Assembly: GCF_030064895.1 (NCBI RefSeq)
Contig: NZ_JASJEB010000121.1
Coordinates: 1 to 48,853 of the forward strand
Source: Crocosphaera sp.
GTDB lineage: Bacteria > Cyanobacteriota > Cyanobacteriia > Cyanobacteriales > Microcystaceae
Direction: 5' to 3'
DNA length: 48,853 nucleotides
In this document: in pieces, positions 33,454 to 40,911 of the stretch
Position numbering within the stretch: position 1 is the stretch's first letter
Layout of the letters: each line of letters starts with the position of its first letter
Program-made: the position numbers and the translations under genes
The notes under the pieces: generated by a model
Databases searched by the model: none
The model's input: the letters and a program-made list of their open reading frames with translations, nothing else
What the model was told of the DNA's origin: nothing

Positions 33454-34926
33454 TTAAAGTTTGACGGTTACTGTTTTAATTTCCGTGTATTGTTGTAGGC
33501 CATATTCTCCTAATTCTCGACCCATACCAGACTGTTTAAAGCCACCAAACGGGGCAGCAGCATCAAAGACATCGTAACAGTTAACCCAAACAGTCCCTGC
33601 ACGTAAAGCATTAGCGATCGCATGACCTTTACTAATATCCTGGGTCCAAACAGCGGCCGCTAAACCATACAGAGTATCATTGGCTCGTTGGATCACCTCA
33701 TCCATATCTTTGAACTTGATAATACTCATCACCGGTCCAAAAATCTCTTCTTGGGCAATTTTCATATTGTCCTGTACATCAGCAAAGACAGTGGGTTCGA
33801 TAAAGTAACCCCGATCGCCCACACGGCCTCCACCACAAAGAAGTTTTGCCCCTTCCCTTTGTCCCGACTCAATATACTCCATCACCTTATCAAACTGAGT
33901 CTTGTCCACTTGGGGTCCTTGGCTGGTACTATCATCAAAAGGATTACCGACTATGCGTTGTTTTGCCTGTTCAACGCTTTTAGCCACAAATTCGTCATAA
34001 CACTTCTCTTCTACAAAGAGACGAGATCCTGCGCAACAACATTGACCCTGGTTAAAGAATAAGCCGAAATGCGCCCCTTCGATAGCTTGTTCTAGGTTAG
34101 CATCGGCAAAGACAATATTGGGGCTTTTACCACCCAATTCTAAGGTAACGCGCTTTAAGTTAGTTTGGGCGGCCGCCTCCATGATTAAATGGCCCACCTC
34201 TGTCGATCCCGTAAAGGCCACTTTATCGATATGGTGATGACGGGCGATCGCTTGTCCCGCAGTAGGTCCGTAACCAGACAGTAAGTTAACTACCCCTGGA
34301 GGGAAACCTGCTTCTAGGATCAACTCTCCTAACCTTAAAGCGGATAGGGGGGTTTGTTCGGCAGTTTTCATGACAACAGTGTTCCCGGCAGCCAAAGCGG
34401 GGGCGAGTTTCCATGCTTGCATTAGTAGGGGAAAGTTCCAGGGAATGATTTGGCCCACCACTCCCACTGGTTCGTGACGAGTGTAACAAAAATAGGGTCC
34501 GTTGATGGGAATAGTTTTGCCTTGAATTTTGTCAGCCCACCCTGCATAGTAACGGTAACAGGCAATAACAAGCTGTAAATCTGCCTTTAAGGAGTCTTGA
34601 TAGGGTTTTCCATTATCTAAGGTTTCTAGACGGGCTAATTCTTCCATGTTAGCTTCGATTAAATCAGCTAACTTGTATAACAGTTGTCCCCGTTGAGTGG
34701 CTGATAGTTTAGGCCAGTCCCCCTGGTTAAAGGCCTTTCTGGCAGCGATGACAGCTTTATCTACGTCGGCTGCATCTGCTTCTGCCACATCACAGATCAC
34801 TTCCCCTGTGGTGGGGTTGATGGTTTCAAAGCGTTTTCCTGATGCACTTTCGACCCATTGGTTATTGATTAATAGTTGGGTTGGACCAATTTTAACTTTG
34901 TTTTCTGGTCGTGTTGCTGTGACCAT
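33454..34926 (-). CDS. Aldehyde dehydrogenase, NAD(P)-dependent
   Basis: 490 residues of the ALDH1/2-like class. Signatures: [49 protein letters not shown] (dinucleotide binding), [14 protein letters not shown] with the catalytic Glu, and [14 protein letters not shown] with the catalytic Cys. C-terminal stretches [13 protein letters not shown] and [20 protein letters not shown] complete the fold. The closest described enzymes oxidise aliphatic, aromatic or apocarotenal aldehydes; the substrate cannot be read from sequence. No signal peptide; cytoplasmic. Divergent from the cyanophycinase-like gene. Confidence 0.95.
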   Translation of the reverse strand: MVTATRPENKVKIGPTQLLINNQWVESASGKRFETINPTTGEVICDVAEADAADVDKAVIAARKAFNQGDWPKLSATQRGQLLYKLADLIEANMEELARLETLDNGKPYQDSLKADLQLVIACYRYYAGWADKIQGKTIPINGPYFCYTRHEPVGVVGQIIPWNFPLLMQAWKLAPALAAGNTVVMKTAEQTPLSALRLGELILEAGFPPGVVNLLSGYGPTAGQAIARHHHIDKVAFTGSTEVGHLIMEAAAQTNLKRVTLELGGKSPNIVFADANLEQAIEGAHFGLFFNQGQCCCAGSRLFVEEKCYDEFVAKSVEQAKQRIVGNPFDDSTSQGPQVDKTQFDKVMEYIESGQREGAKLLCGGGRVGDRGYFIEPTVFADVQDNMKIAQEEIFGPVMSIIKFKDMDEVIQRANDTLYGLAAAVWTQDISKGHAIANALRAGTVWVNCYDVFDAAAPFGGFKQSGMGRELGEYGLQQYTEIKTVTVKL

Positions 34927-35095
34927 CTTATAATTCTCCGTTTTTTATTTTGCCTTTATTTTTAGGGTGAAACATTGTTATTGATTTGGGAGGTATTTTT
35001 TTCAAAAATTAATATTTATTTTTTTTAAGATCGTGAATTTCTGTTAAAGAGTAGGGCAATTAATCCTAATCATGATATGAGTAATAGCAGACTTA

Positions 35096-36223
35096 ATGGA
35101 GAGCTTAAATTTTATGGACAGTTTAAGAATTTTTAGCAAAAAATTAAGGATTTTTAGCTTGACTTTATTGTGGTTATTTGCGTTGATATTCATGCAGAGC
35201 GAGATGGCGATCGCTCTAGACGATTATAACTATTACCCCGCCCATGATTGTGATAAGGGTAATACTAGCAATTCTAATCCTACCCCTGTGGTGATGTTAA
35301 TTGGAGGTTCCGAAACTAGAGCAGACGGGGAAAAAGCAGCAACTCAATGGTTTTTAGATCGAGCAGATGAGGGGGACTATTTGGTTATTCGTTATCGAGA
35401 TCAAGGAGGTCAAGCTGACTGGATTTGTGATAACTTTCCTGATGCTATTCATTCAGCAGCAGAATTGAGTATTAATACGAGAAAAGGAGCTAATAGTGAA
35501 GAAGTAGAAAATTATATTAGAGATGCAGAAGCATTATTTATTGCCGGAGGAGATCAGAAGAAATATCAAGATACTTGGGAAGGAACTTATACAGAAGATG
35601 CAATTAATTATTTGATTAATGATAAAAAAGTTCCTATTGCTGGAACTTCAGCAGGAATGGCAATTTTAGGGGAATATTATTATGCTCCTGAGTACGATGG
35701 AGTCCTCAGTTCAGAAATTTTAGACGATCCTTTTCACTTGAATACAGATGATATTAATGAACGGGATTTTATCGATATTCCTATCCTCAGAAATACCATT
35801 ACCGATACTCATTTAGATCGTTTACGTCCTGATGATGGATATAAAGAGACAAGATATGGTCGAATTTTAGGATTTTTGGCTAGGGTTGTAGAGGATAATG
35901 GTTTGCCTTCTTATGCTATTGGTGCAGAGGAAGGAGCATTTATTGCTATTAATGAAGATGGCATTGCCACAGTATTTGGTAATGGAAAAAATCGAGGAGA
36001 AGATGCTTATTTTTTACAGGCAAAAACCCAGCCAGAAAAGATTAGAAGAGATAAACCTTTAGTCTGGGATCATGATGGTAAAGCAGTGAAAGTTTATACC
36101 ATTCAAGGAACTTCAAAAGGGCGTGGTCAGTTTAATTTAAATGACTGGAAAAGTGCAGAAGGGGGAAAATGGAGTTATTGGTATACCCGTTATGGTAATG
36201 CAGGCTTTCGTCATTGTCCCTAA
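35096..36223 (+). CDS. Exported cyanophycinase-like (peptidase S51) protein
   Basis: 375 residues; an alternative ATG lies at 35114 (MDSLRIFSKK). A signal peptide spans about residues 7-41 (LRIFSLTLLWLFALIFM, then MAIALDD). The class I glutamine-amidotransferase-like fold of peptidase S51 follows, with VVMLIGGSETRADGEKAA, ALFIAGGDQKKYQDTW and VPIAGTSAGMAIL carrying the nucleophile Ser. DTHLDRLRPDDG and the GAEEGAFIAINEDGIATVFG part also match cyanophycinases. Classical CphB is about 270 residues, cytoplasmic, and cuts cyanophycin into beta-Asp-Arg. This one is longer and exported, so its substrate is probably another peptide or external polymer. Confidence 0.82.
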   Translation: MESLNFMDSLRIFSKKLRIFSLTLLWLFALIFMQSEMAIALDDYNYYPAHDCDKGNTSNSNPTPVVMLIGGSETRADGEKAATQWFLDRADEGDYLVIRYRDQGGQADWICDNFPDAIHSAAELSINTRKGANSEEVENYIRDAEALFIAGGDQKKYQDTWEGTYTEDAINYLINDKKVPIAGTSAGMAILGEYYYAPEYDGVLSSEILDDPFHLNTDDINERDFIDIPILRNTITDTHLDRLRPDDGYKETRYGRILGFLARVVEDNGLPSYAIGAEEGAFIAINEDGIATVFGNGKNRGEDAYFLQAKTQPEKIRRDKPLVWDHDGKAVKVYTIQGTSKGRGQFNLNDWKSAEGGKWSYWYTRYGNAGFRHCP

Positions 36224-36226
36224 TCT

Positions 36227-36325
36227 TATAGCAGTTTTTAATTGGGTGTATCAAAATCTCGGTTTAGTGAGGGTGGGGAGTGTGGGGAGTATTGCAACCG
36301 CCAAGGCAATTAGGAAATTTTTTCA
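36227..36325 (+). repeat. Composite dispersed repeat
   Basis: 36227-36290 (TATAGCAGTTTTTAATTG through GGGAGTGTGGGGAG) is the inverted counterpart of 11006-11059. Next to it, CGCCAAGGCAATTAGGAAAT at about 36299 is a diverged, inverted match to the 43-bp repeat at 40661-40703. Confidence 0.6.
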
Positions 36326-36354
36326 AACTCAAACCTAATACCAGCAAGGTTTTT

Positions 36355-36385
36355 ACCTCCTGCCTCCTGCCTCCTGCCCCCTGCT
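36355..36385. repeat. CCTCCTG heptamer tandem repeat
   Basis: Three and a half CCTCCTG units, then CCCCCTGC. The gap 36224-36581 otherwise shows only the composite repeat before it and an AT-rich leader for the next gene. Confidence 0.8.
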
Positions 36386-36581
36386 ATATTTTTCTTTGAG
36401 TCTGTAATCTATGCAAATGAAAATTGCTATTAGGCAAATTTTCTTTACTTAAGAAAGGGTTAAAAGATATCATCAAAGGGGAGGAAATAAGCTATACAGT
36501 AATTAGGGGAATTTATAGATAAGGTTTCTTCAAATTTACCCAGTTTTCTAGCACAAAACCTCAAAATTTTGGAGTTTAATA

Positions 36582-36914
36582 ATGTCGAAAGAATTTCTAG
36601 ATTTTCTTAAGCATAAATATGCCTATGTTGCTGTAGGAGAATTTAAACCAGGACAGTTTTCTGAAGCCCAAAGACTGTACGAAAAAGCCGTTTCTACCTA
36701 TAAAGATGGATTTAAAGGAGCATTTTTATTACAAAAACCCGGAACAGATGAAGGAATAGCCGTCATTATGTGGGAAAAAATTGAGGATATGGAAGCCAAC
36801 CAAAACGAGATTTATCAAGAAATTATAGAAAAAATGACACCCTTATTCGTTAAACCTCCCAAAACAGATTTTTATGAGGTTTGTAGTGAGATTGATGGCT
36901 TTTCTGAAGAATAG
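36582..36914 (+). CDS. Small dimeric alpha/beta-barrel-like protein
   Basis: 110 residues. The alternation YAYVAVGEFKPGQF, SEAQRLYEKAVSTY, FKGAFLLQKPGTDEGIAVIM, and WEKIEDMEANQ followed by a helix and FYEVCSEI fits the ferredoxin-like fold of the antibiotic-biosynthesis-monooxygenase (ABM) superfamily. Function is not assigned. Its stop at 36912-36914 is one base from the end of the convergent gene at 36916, so no terminator separates them. Confidence 0.55.
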   Translation: MSKEFLDFLKHKYAYVAVGEFKPGQFSEAQRLYEKAVSTYKDGFKGAFLLQKPGTDEGIAVIMWEKIEDMEANQNEIYQEIIEKMTPLFVKPPKTDFYEVCSEIDGFSEE

Positions 36915-36915
36915 T

Positions 36916-37395
36916 TCACCGATAAACTTCTAAATTAAGGATATAATTACCCAATTGAACTTGACCCGACCATAACTCATATTCAATCCTCAAATATTCT
37001 GGTAATGTCTCTCCCTCTAGCTGTAAGCGACGAGTATAATTACGAAGGCGGAAGGCATTATCTATCTCTCCACCGCTATCGTTTAACCAGTAACGGCTCA
37101 AACCATAAATCCCTGGTTCCCAAAAATGACGATAGCAAAACCTGCCACTGCCTTGTAAACTCATAATTACCCTGGCCGGAGAGATTTCTAGCCACAAGGT
37201 ATGTCTAGCGGTTTCCACAGTTGAAGTAGTTTCCTCTTGAGCCACTGACTGGGGAATCTCTGGTTGATTGACCAATAAATCAAACCGAAAACGATCTTTT
37301 TGATAAAGGGTTCCAGAGGTTTCTAGGGTACAGTCAAGGGGTAAGTCTGTGGACATTAAAGACAATGACACAGGATGATGATATTTTATAGGCAT
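36916..37395 (-). CDS. Conserved hypothetical protein
   Basis: 159 residues from the ATG at 37395 (MPIKYHHPVSLSLM); the frame is open to an ATG at 37455, which would add a short hydrophobic stretch (IFTFGLYVINMLL). I prefer the inner start because the outer segment overlaps promoter space next to the tRNA gene. The sequence is beta-rich, with LDCTLETSGTLYQKDRFRFD, TVETARHTLWLEISPARVIM, FCYRHFWEPGIYGL and a C-terminal GNYILNLEVYR. It looks like a soluble cyanobacteria-specific protein; I recognise no domain. Confidence 0.6.
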   Translation of the reverse strand: MPIKYHHPVSLSLMSTDLPLDCTLETSGTLYQKDRFRFDLLVNQPEIPQSVAQEETTSTVETARHTLWLEISPARVIMSLQGSGRFCYRHFWEPGIYGLSRYWLNDSGGEIDNAFRLRNYTRRLQLEGETLPEYLRIEYELWSGQVQLGNYILNLEVYR

Positions 37396-37545
37396 CTCTG
37401 AGTTCCATCTGAGGAGCATATTTATAACATAAAGCCCAAACGTGAAAATTAACAACGCCTAGATTAGTGATTTTTATTACGAAATGTAAAGAAAGGCTTG
37501 CCAAACTATATAAGTTGTTGCTATATTGAATACTTGTGTGAGCAA

Positions 37546-37617
37546 TCCTCAGTAGCTCAGTGGTAGAGCGGTCGGCTGTTAACCGATTGGTCGTAGGTTC
37601 GAATCCTACCTGGGGAG
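37546..37617 (+). tRNA. tRNA-Asn(GTT)
   Basis: 72 nt. Acceptor TCCTCAG pairs with CTGGGGA with discriminator G73. The D-arm has GTAGCTCAGTGGTAGAGC, the anticodon stem-loop CGGCTGTTAACCG gives anticodon GTT, and the T-arm GTAGGTTCGAATCCTAC is perfect. CCA is not encoded. Confidence 0.97.
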
Positions 37618-37625
37618 TTTTTCAA

Positions 37626-37659
37626 TAATGGACAATGAATAATGGATAATGGATAATGA
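37626..37659. repeat. AATGGATAATGGATAATGA tandem repeat
   Basis: Repeats of GGATAAT/GGACAAT type between the tRNA and the TldD/PmbA gene. The related GGATAATGAATAATTATCC stretch near 9245 follows the chorismate-enzyme gene. Confidence 0.6.
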
Positions 37660-37687
37660 TCTTCCTATTTATCCATTCATCAAAATC

Positions 37688-38971
37688 ATGACCCTTGATC
37701 CAGAACAACTCATTGACTTAGCCTTAAAAGCAGGGGCTTCTCACGCGGAAGTTTATCAGTCTAGTTCTCAGTCTCGTCCTGTGTTTTTTGAAGCCAACCG
37801 TCTCAAACAGTTGGAAAGTTCTCAGTCTCAAGGGACGGCTTTAAGGTTGTGGAAAGAGGGCGCACCCGGATTAGCTGTAGCCTATGGAGAGGTCGAAAGT
37901 CAAACCTTGGTAGAACGGGCGATGGCTTTATCGGCATTGAATGAACCTGAAACCATCGAATTAAATCAACCCCGTCAGCATATTCAACCTACTGTGGGGG
38001 AAGGGATGGCAGTGGAAACCTTGATAGATATGGGTAAAGAGGCGATCGCTCAATTACGGGCAAATTATCCAGAAGTGCTTTGTAGCGGTGAGTTTGCCTC
38101 TCAAGAGGATTTTTCCTGTTTAGTCAATTCTTTGGGGCTTCATTGTCAATCTAGTGAGGTTTCAACGGATTTTTATTTAGGGGTGGAATGGGTTAGGGGA
38201 GAGGATTTTTTGGCTATTTATGAGGGGGAACATAGTCGTCAGGAATTAGATGTAGATAAGGCTGTACAAGGGATTTTACAACGATTAGCATGGGCTAAAA
38301 CAACGGTTTCCCCAAAAACAGGACGCAGGCCGGTGTTATTTACCCCCAATGGGGCAACATTGTTATGGGATACGGTAGTTGATGCTCTCAATAGTAAAAT
38401 GGTCTTAGAAAAGGCTTCTCCTTGGAGTGAGAAACTAGGGAAAAAGATCATTTCTGAGCAATTAAATTTGTCACAACAACCGAATTTTGAACCCTATAGT
38501 TGTCCTTTTGATGATGAGGGGACAATCACGCAGCCATTATCATTAATTACAGAAGGAATATTAAGACAATTTTATAGCGATCGCACCAGAGCAAGATTGT
38601 TAGGAACCGAGAGTACAGGGAACGGTTTTCGTTCGAGTTTGGGGAGTTATCCTAGTCCTGGTTTGGTTAATTTAATTGTAGAAGGGGGAAATAGTAATTT
38701 TGAGCAGTTAGTTAAGCAATTAGATAACGGTATTATTGTGGAGCAAATTTTAGGAGGAGGTGCGGATATTTCTGGGGATTTTTCTATTAATATTGACTTG
38801 GGTTATGCTGTTGAAAATGGAGTTATTACTGGACGAGTGAAGGATACAATGGTGAGTGGCAATGTTTATCAAGTGTTACAAGAAATTATTGCACTAGGAA
38901 ATGACTCCCGTTGGATAGACTCTTGTTTTACTCCTTCTTTATTAGTAGAAGGGTTATCAATTAACAATTAA
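37688..38971 (+). CDS. TldD/PmbA family metalloprotease-type protein (TldE/PmbA side)
   Basis: 427 residues from the ATG at 37688 (MTLDPEQLIDLALKAGASHA); the upstream extension to 37649 is made of tandem-repeat DNA. Domain pattern: ASHAEVYQSSSQSRPVFFEA at the N-terminus, ALRLWKEGAPGLAVAYGEV, GRRPVLFTPNGATLL, FDDEGTITQPLSLI, GNGFRSSLGSYPSPGLVNLI and the C-terminal GGGADISGDFSINIDLGYAV. No HExxxH metal motif is visible, which points to the PmbA/TldE partner that works with metal-bearing TldD in peptide processing. No tldD is next to it. Confidence 0.85.
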   Translation: MTLDPEQLIDLALKAGASHAEVYQSSSQSRPVFFEANRLKQLESSQSQGTALRLWKEGAPGLAVAYGEVESQTLVERAMALSALNEPETIELNQPRQHIQPTVGEGMAVETLIDMGKEAIAQLRANYPEVLCSGEFASQEDFSCLVNSLGLHCQSSEVSTDFYLGVEWVRGEDFLAIYEGEHSRQELDVDKAVQGILQRLAWAKTTVSPKTGRRPVLFTPNGATLLWDTVVDALNSKMVLEKASPWSEKLGKKIISEQLNLSQQPNFEPYSCPFDDEGTITQPLSLITEGILRQFYSDRTRARLLGTESTGNGFRSSLGSYPSPGLVNLIVEGGNSNFEQLVKQLDNGIIVEQILGGGADISGDFSINIDLGYAVENGVITGRVKDTMVSGNVYQVLQEIIALGNDSRWIDSCFTPSLLVEGLSINN

Positions 38972-39001
38972 AAATCAACAAATTGATTAATTGTTGACTT
39001 T

Positions 39002-39032
39002 TAAACAACAAGTTTGCACCAAAGGATTAGCA
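39002..39032 (+). repeat. 31-bp direct repeat (atpI-like), left copy
   Basis: Identical to 40034-40064. Both match, with a few changes, the atpI coding stretch around 42845-42873 (GCACCAAAGGATTAGCA is exact). The two copies bracket the toxin-antitoxin pair. Confidence 0.85.
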
Positions 39033-39179
39033 TTAGTTCTCTGTTTCAAAGAAAAATGAAATTAAGAAATAGTCGAATATTGAACAAAAAGATTAGTCTT
39101 AGCAGCGTATGTATATGATGGAATATTAGGCTAAAATAAAAATATTAACCTGAAAAATTAGCACAAGAGCTAAACTATC

Positions 39180-39455
39180 ATGATTAATTTTGAACAAATA
39201 CAAAATGACATAAGTGAATTACCAGAAGAAGCACAAACCTTAGTCATCGATTTTATTGAGTCATTAAAAAAACAGTATTCTCTCGCTGAAAAACAAGAAG
39301 TTCAATCTACCTCTTCTATTGACAATGAATCTAATACCCTAGATATTCTCAAAGAGTCGGGATTAATCGGTTGTATTAGTGCAGAATCAGACCTTTCCAT
39401 TAACTATAAATCGGTTCTAAAAGAAGGCTTAGATACTAAATATGATAATCGTTGA
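39180..39455 (+). CDS. Antitoxin-like protein of a PIN toxin pair
   Basis: 91 residues. The N-terminal 35 residues (MINFEQIQNDISELPEEAQT, then LVIDFIESLKKQYS) match the DUF2281-type antitoxin start, 'LPeeaq..vldFieflk'. The middle is Ser/Asn-rich and the tail GLIGCISAESDLSINYKSVL with YDNR is the toxin-facing part. It overlaps the PIN gene by 14 bases, so the two are translationally coupled. Confidence 0.75.
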   Translation: MINFEQIQNDISELPEEAQTLVIDFIESLKKQYSLAEKQEVQSTSSIDNESNTLDILKESGLIGCISAESDLSINYKSVLKEGLDTKYDNR

Positions 39456-39882
39456 TACAGGATTCTGGGTAGCTTTATTTAATGATAAAGACCAATACCA
39501 TCAAAGCGCACAACAAACTTTAGAACAATATCCACAGGAACCTTTAATAACAACCTGGTGTGTTTTAACAGAAAGTTGTCATCTGCTCTTAAAACGTTCT
39601 TCAAGTACATATCAAGGAGTAGAAAAACAAATGAAGTTAATGGATGTTTTTCAAAAGTATCAAGAAAAGTTTAAGCTATTTAATTTTGAACCAATTCATT
39701 TAGAAAGAATCAAACTACTGATGAAAAAATATCAAAATCTTCCAATGGATTTAGCAGATGCTTCTCTTGTTATTTTAGCAGAACATTTAGGACATGGACG
39801 TATTTTTTCAGTAGATCATCGAGACTTTAATACCTATCGCTGGAAACAAACTTATCCTTTTGAAAATCTACTGATTAGATGA
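39442..39882 (+). CDS. PIN-domain toxin (VapC-like)
   Basis: 146 residues. The PIN fold acidic residues are present: D5 in MIIVDTGFWVALF, an acid in VLTESCHLLLKR, D103-region in MDLADASLVILAE, and FSVDHRDFNTYRW near the C-terminus. The family cuts RNA, often tRNA. Start at 39442 inside the antitoxin gene. No obvious disruption; the pair looks intact. Confidence 0.88.
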   Translation: MIIVDTGFWVALFNDKDQYHQSAQQTLEQYPQEPLITTWCVLTESCHLLLKRSSSTYQGVEKQMKLMDVFQKYQEKFKLFNFEPIHLERIKLLMKKYQNLPMDLADASLVILAEHLGHGRIFSVDHRDFNTYRWKQTYPFENLLIR

Positions 39883-39909
39883 AGAAAGAGGTTAAATGAA
39901 TACTGGAAA

Positions 39910-39986
39910 ACAATAAAAAAATTGCGATCACAATCATTATCCCGAAAACAAAGCTACTGTCAATTAGCCTAAACTATCTAAAAAAT
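39910..39986 (+). repeat. Duplicated block, uninterrupted copy
   Basis: From ACAATAAAAAAATTGCGATC through AGCCTAAACTATCTAAAAAA. It corresponds to 40718-40769 plus 40899-40923, where the copy is split by a 114-bp inverted-repeat element. Confidence 0.7.
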
Positions 39987-40071
39987 GTTTATCTAAAACT
40001 GCTGTCAGGAGAAGTAGAAACAATTGGCACATATAAACAACAAGTTTGCACCAAAGGATTAGCAATCTTTG
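39984..40071 (+). pseudogene. Fragment of atpI
   Basis: 88 bp aligned to atpI at 42793-42879 at roughly 85 percent identity by eye, without long gaps. TCAGGAGAAGTAGAAA, GCACCAAAGGATTAGCAATC and others are kept. Corresponding atpI residues are [20 protein letters not shown] onward. The fragment has no start of its own. It lies about 2.7 kb upstream of the true gene in the same direction. The gap 39883-40109 holds nothing else. Confidence 0.8.
40034..40064 (+). repeat. 31-bp direct repeat (atpI-like), right copy
   Basis: Identical to 39002-39032; part of the atpI fragment. Confidence 0.85.
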
Positions 40072-40109
40072 AGTTTTGAAATAACTAAACGTACTAAATC
40101 TCTGAAAAA

Positions 40110-40568
40110 TTAACTAAAAATATTCATTTGCAAAGGAATATCCGGCTCAATATCGAACCATAGTGTTGCGCCACAGTTTTTCGGGTGGTCTGGATCATAT
40201 ACAAACCGACCAACACCAGGAATTTTCACCTCGTGACAAAGAATAGTTTTCTGCCCCATTTTCACAGAAATAACAGGATTACGGGTCTCATTGTTCCGAT
40301 TAGAACTGAGTTTACCCTGATTTACATGGATATAGGTCATTATTTCTTGTTGCCTAATGCGCCAGGTACCTTTTGGCCCTTTCTTTTTTCGGCTTATTTT
40401 CGGCATTCCACTAGCAGACACAGGGATTCTCCACTGACCTTTCTCTTTAAAAGCCCCTTTAATGCGACCATCGATCGCTAGTTTTCTCACACGCTGAACC
40501 GACAAATGAAGACGACTAGCTGCTTGCTTAGTTCCAATGTAGGTTTCAGAAGTTTCAGTTTTAGACAT
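40110..40568 (-). CDS. Excisionase-type HTH protein with C-terminal extension
   Basis: 152 residues. The N-terminal 55 residues are a HTH_17/MerR-like excisionase domain (YIGTKQAASRLHLSVQRVRKL then GRIKGAFKEKGQWRIP). A basic linker (KISRKKKGPKGTWRI) follows, then a beta-rich 80-residue domain with VNQGKLSSNRNNETRNPVIS, GVGRFVYDPDHPKNCGATLWF and EPDIPLQ. No integrase or phage gene is near, so it is an orphan, perhaps a regulator. The domain order is unusual for Xis (60-80 aa). It sits in repeat-rich DNA between a toxin-antitoxin pair and the beta-helix gene. Confidence 0.7.
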   Translation of the reverse strand: MSKTETSETYIGTKQAASRLHLSVQRVRKLAIDGRIKGAFKEKGQWRIPVSASGMPKISRKKKGPKGTWRIRQQEIMTYIHVNQGKLSSNRNNETRNPVISVKMGQKTILCHEVKIPGVGRFVYDPDHPKNCGATLWFDIEPDIPLQMNIFS

Positions 40569-40660
40569 AATTCTATTGCGCTATAGTTAACTTCAGATTT
40601 CATTATACTGCTGTAGTAATTACTTGTCAGTTCTGAGAATTAATTCTGAGTACATGGGAA

Positions 40661-40703
40661 CAGGCAACAGAAAAATGTCCTAATAGCCTTGGCGACTGCT
40701 ATA
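40661..40703 (-). repeat. 43-bp dispersed repeat, copy A
   Basis: Identical to 48695-48737. On the minus strand it begins TATAGCAGTCGCCAAGGC and contains TTAGGACATTTTT. The stretch 40569-40911 holds this repeat and the split block with its inverted-repeat element and no gene. Confidence 0.9.
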
Positions 40704-40772
40704 AATTAAGAATGGAACATAATAAAAAATTTGCGATCGCACTACTGATCCCAAAAACAAAGCTTACTGGAC

Positions 40773-40886
40773 TGTTTCAGCTAAAATGAGGTAATAGGAA
40801 TGTGAGCATCTTGCTCACTTGCTGCAAAAATAGCAAGCAAAATGATTGCACTACATGAAATCTAATGCACTAAATTAGCTGAAACA
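40773..40886. mobile_element. 114-bp element with 12-bp perfect terminal inverted repeats
   Basis: TGTTTCAGCTAA (40773-40784) and TTAGCTGAAACA (40875-40886) are perfect inverted repeats. Inside, GTGAGCATCTTGCTCAC is a further hairpin near 40802. No ORF. The flanks (40718-40769 and 40899-40923) match a continuous stretch at 39910-39986 that lacks it, so this is an insertion with a visible empty site. Confidence 0.75.
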
Positions 40887-40911
40887 ATACACTACTATAA
40901 ATTAGCCTCAA

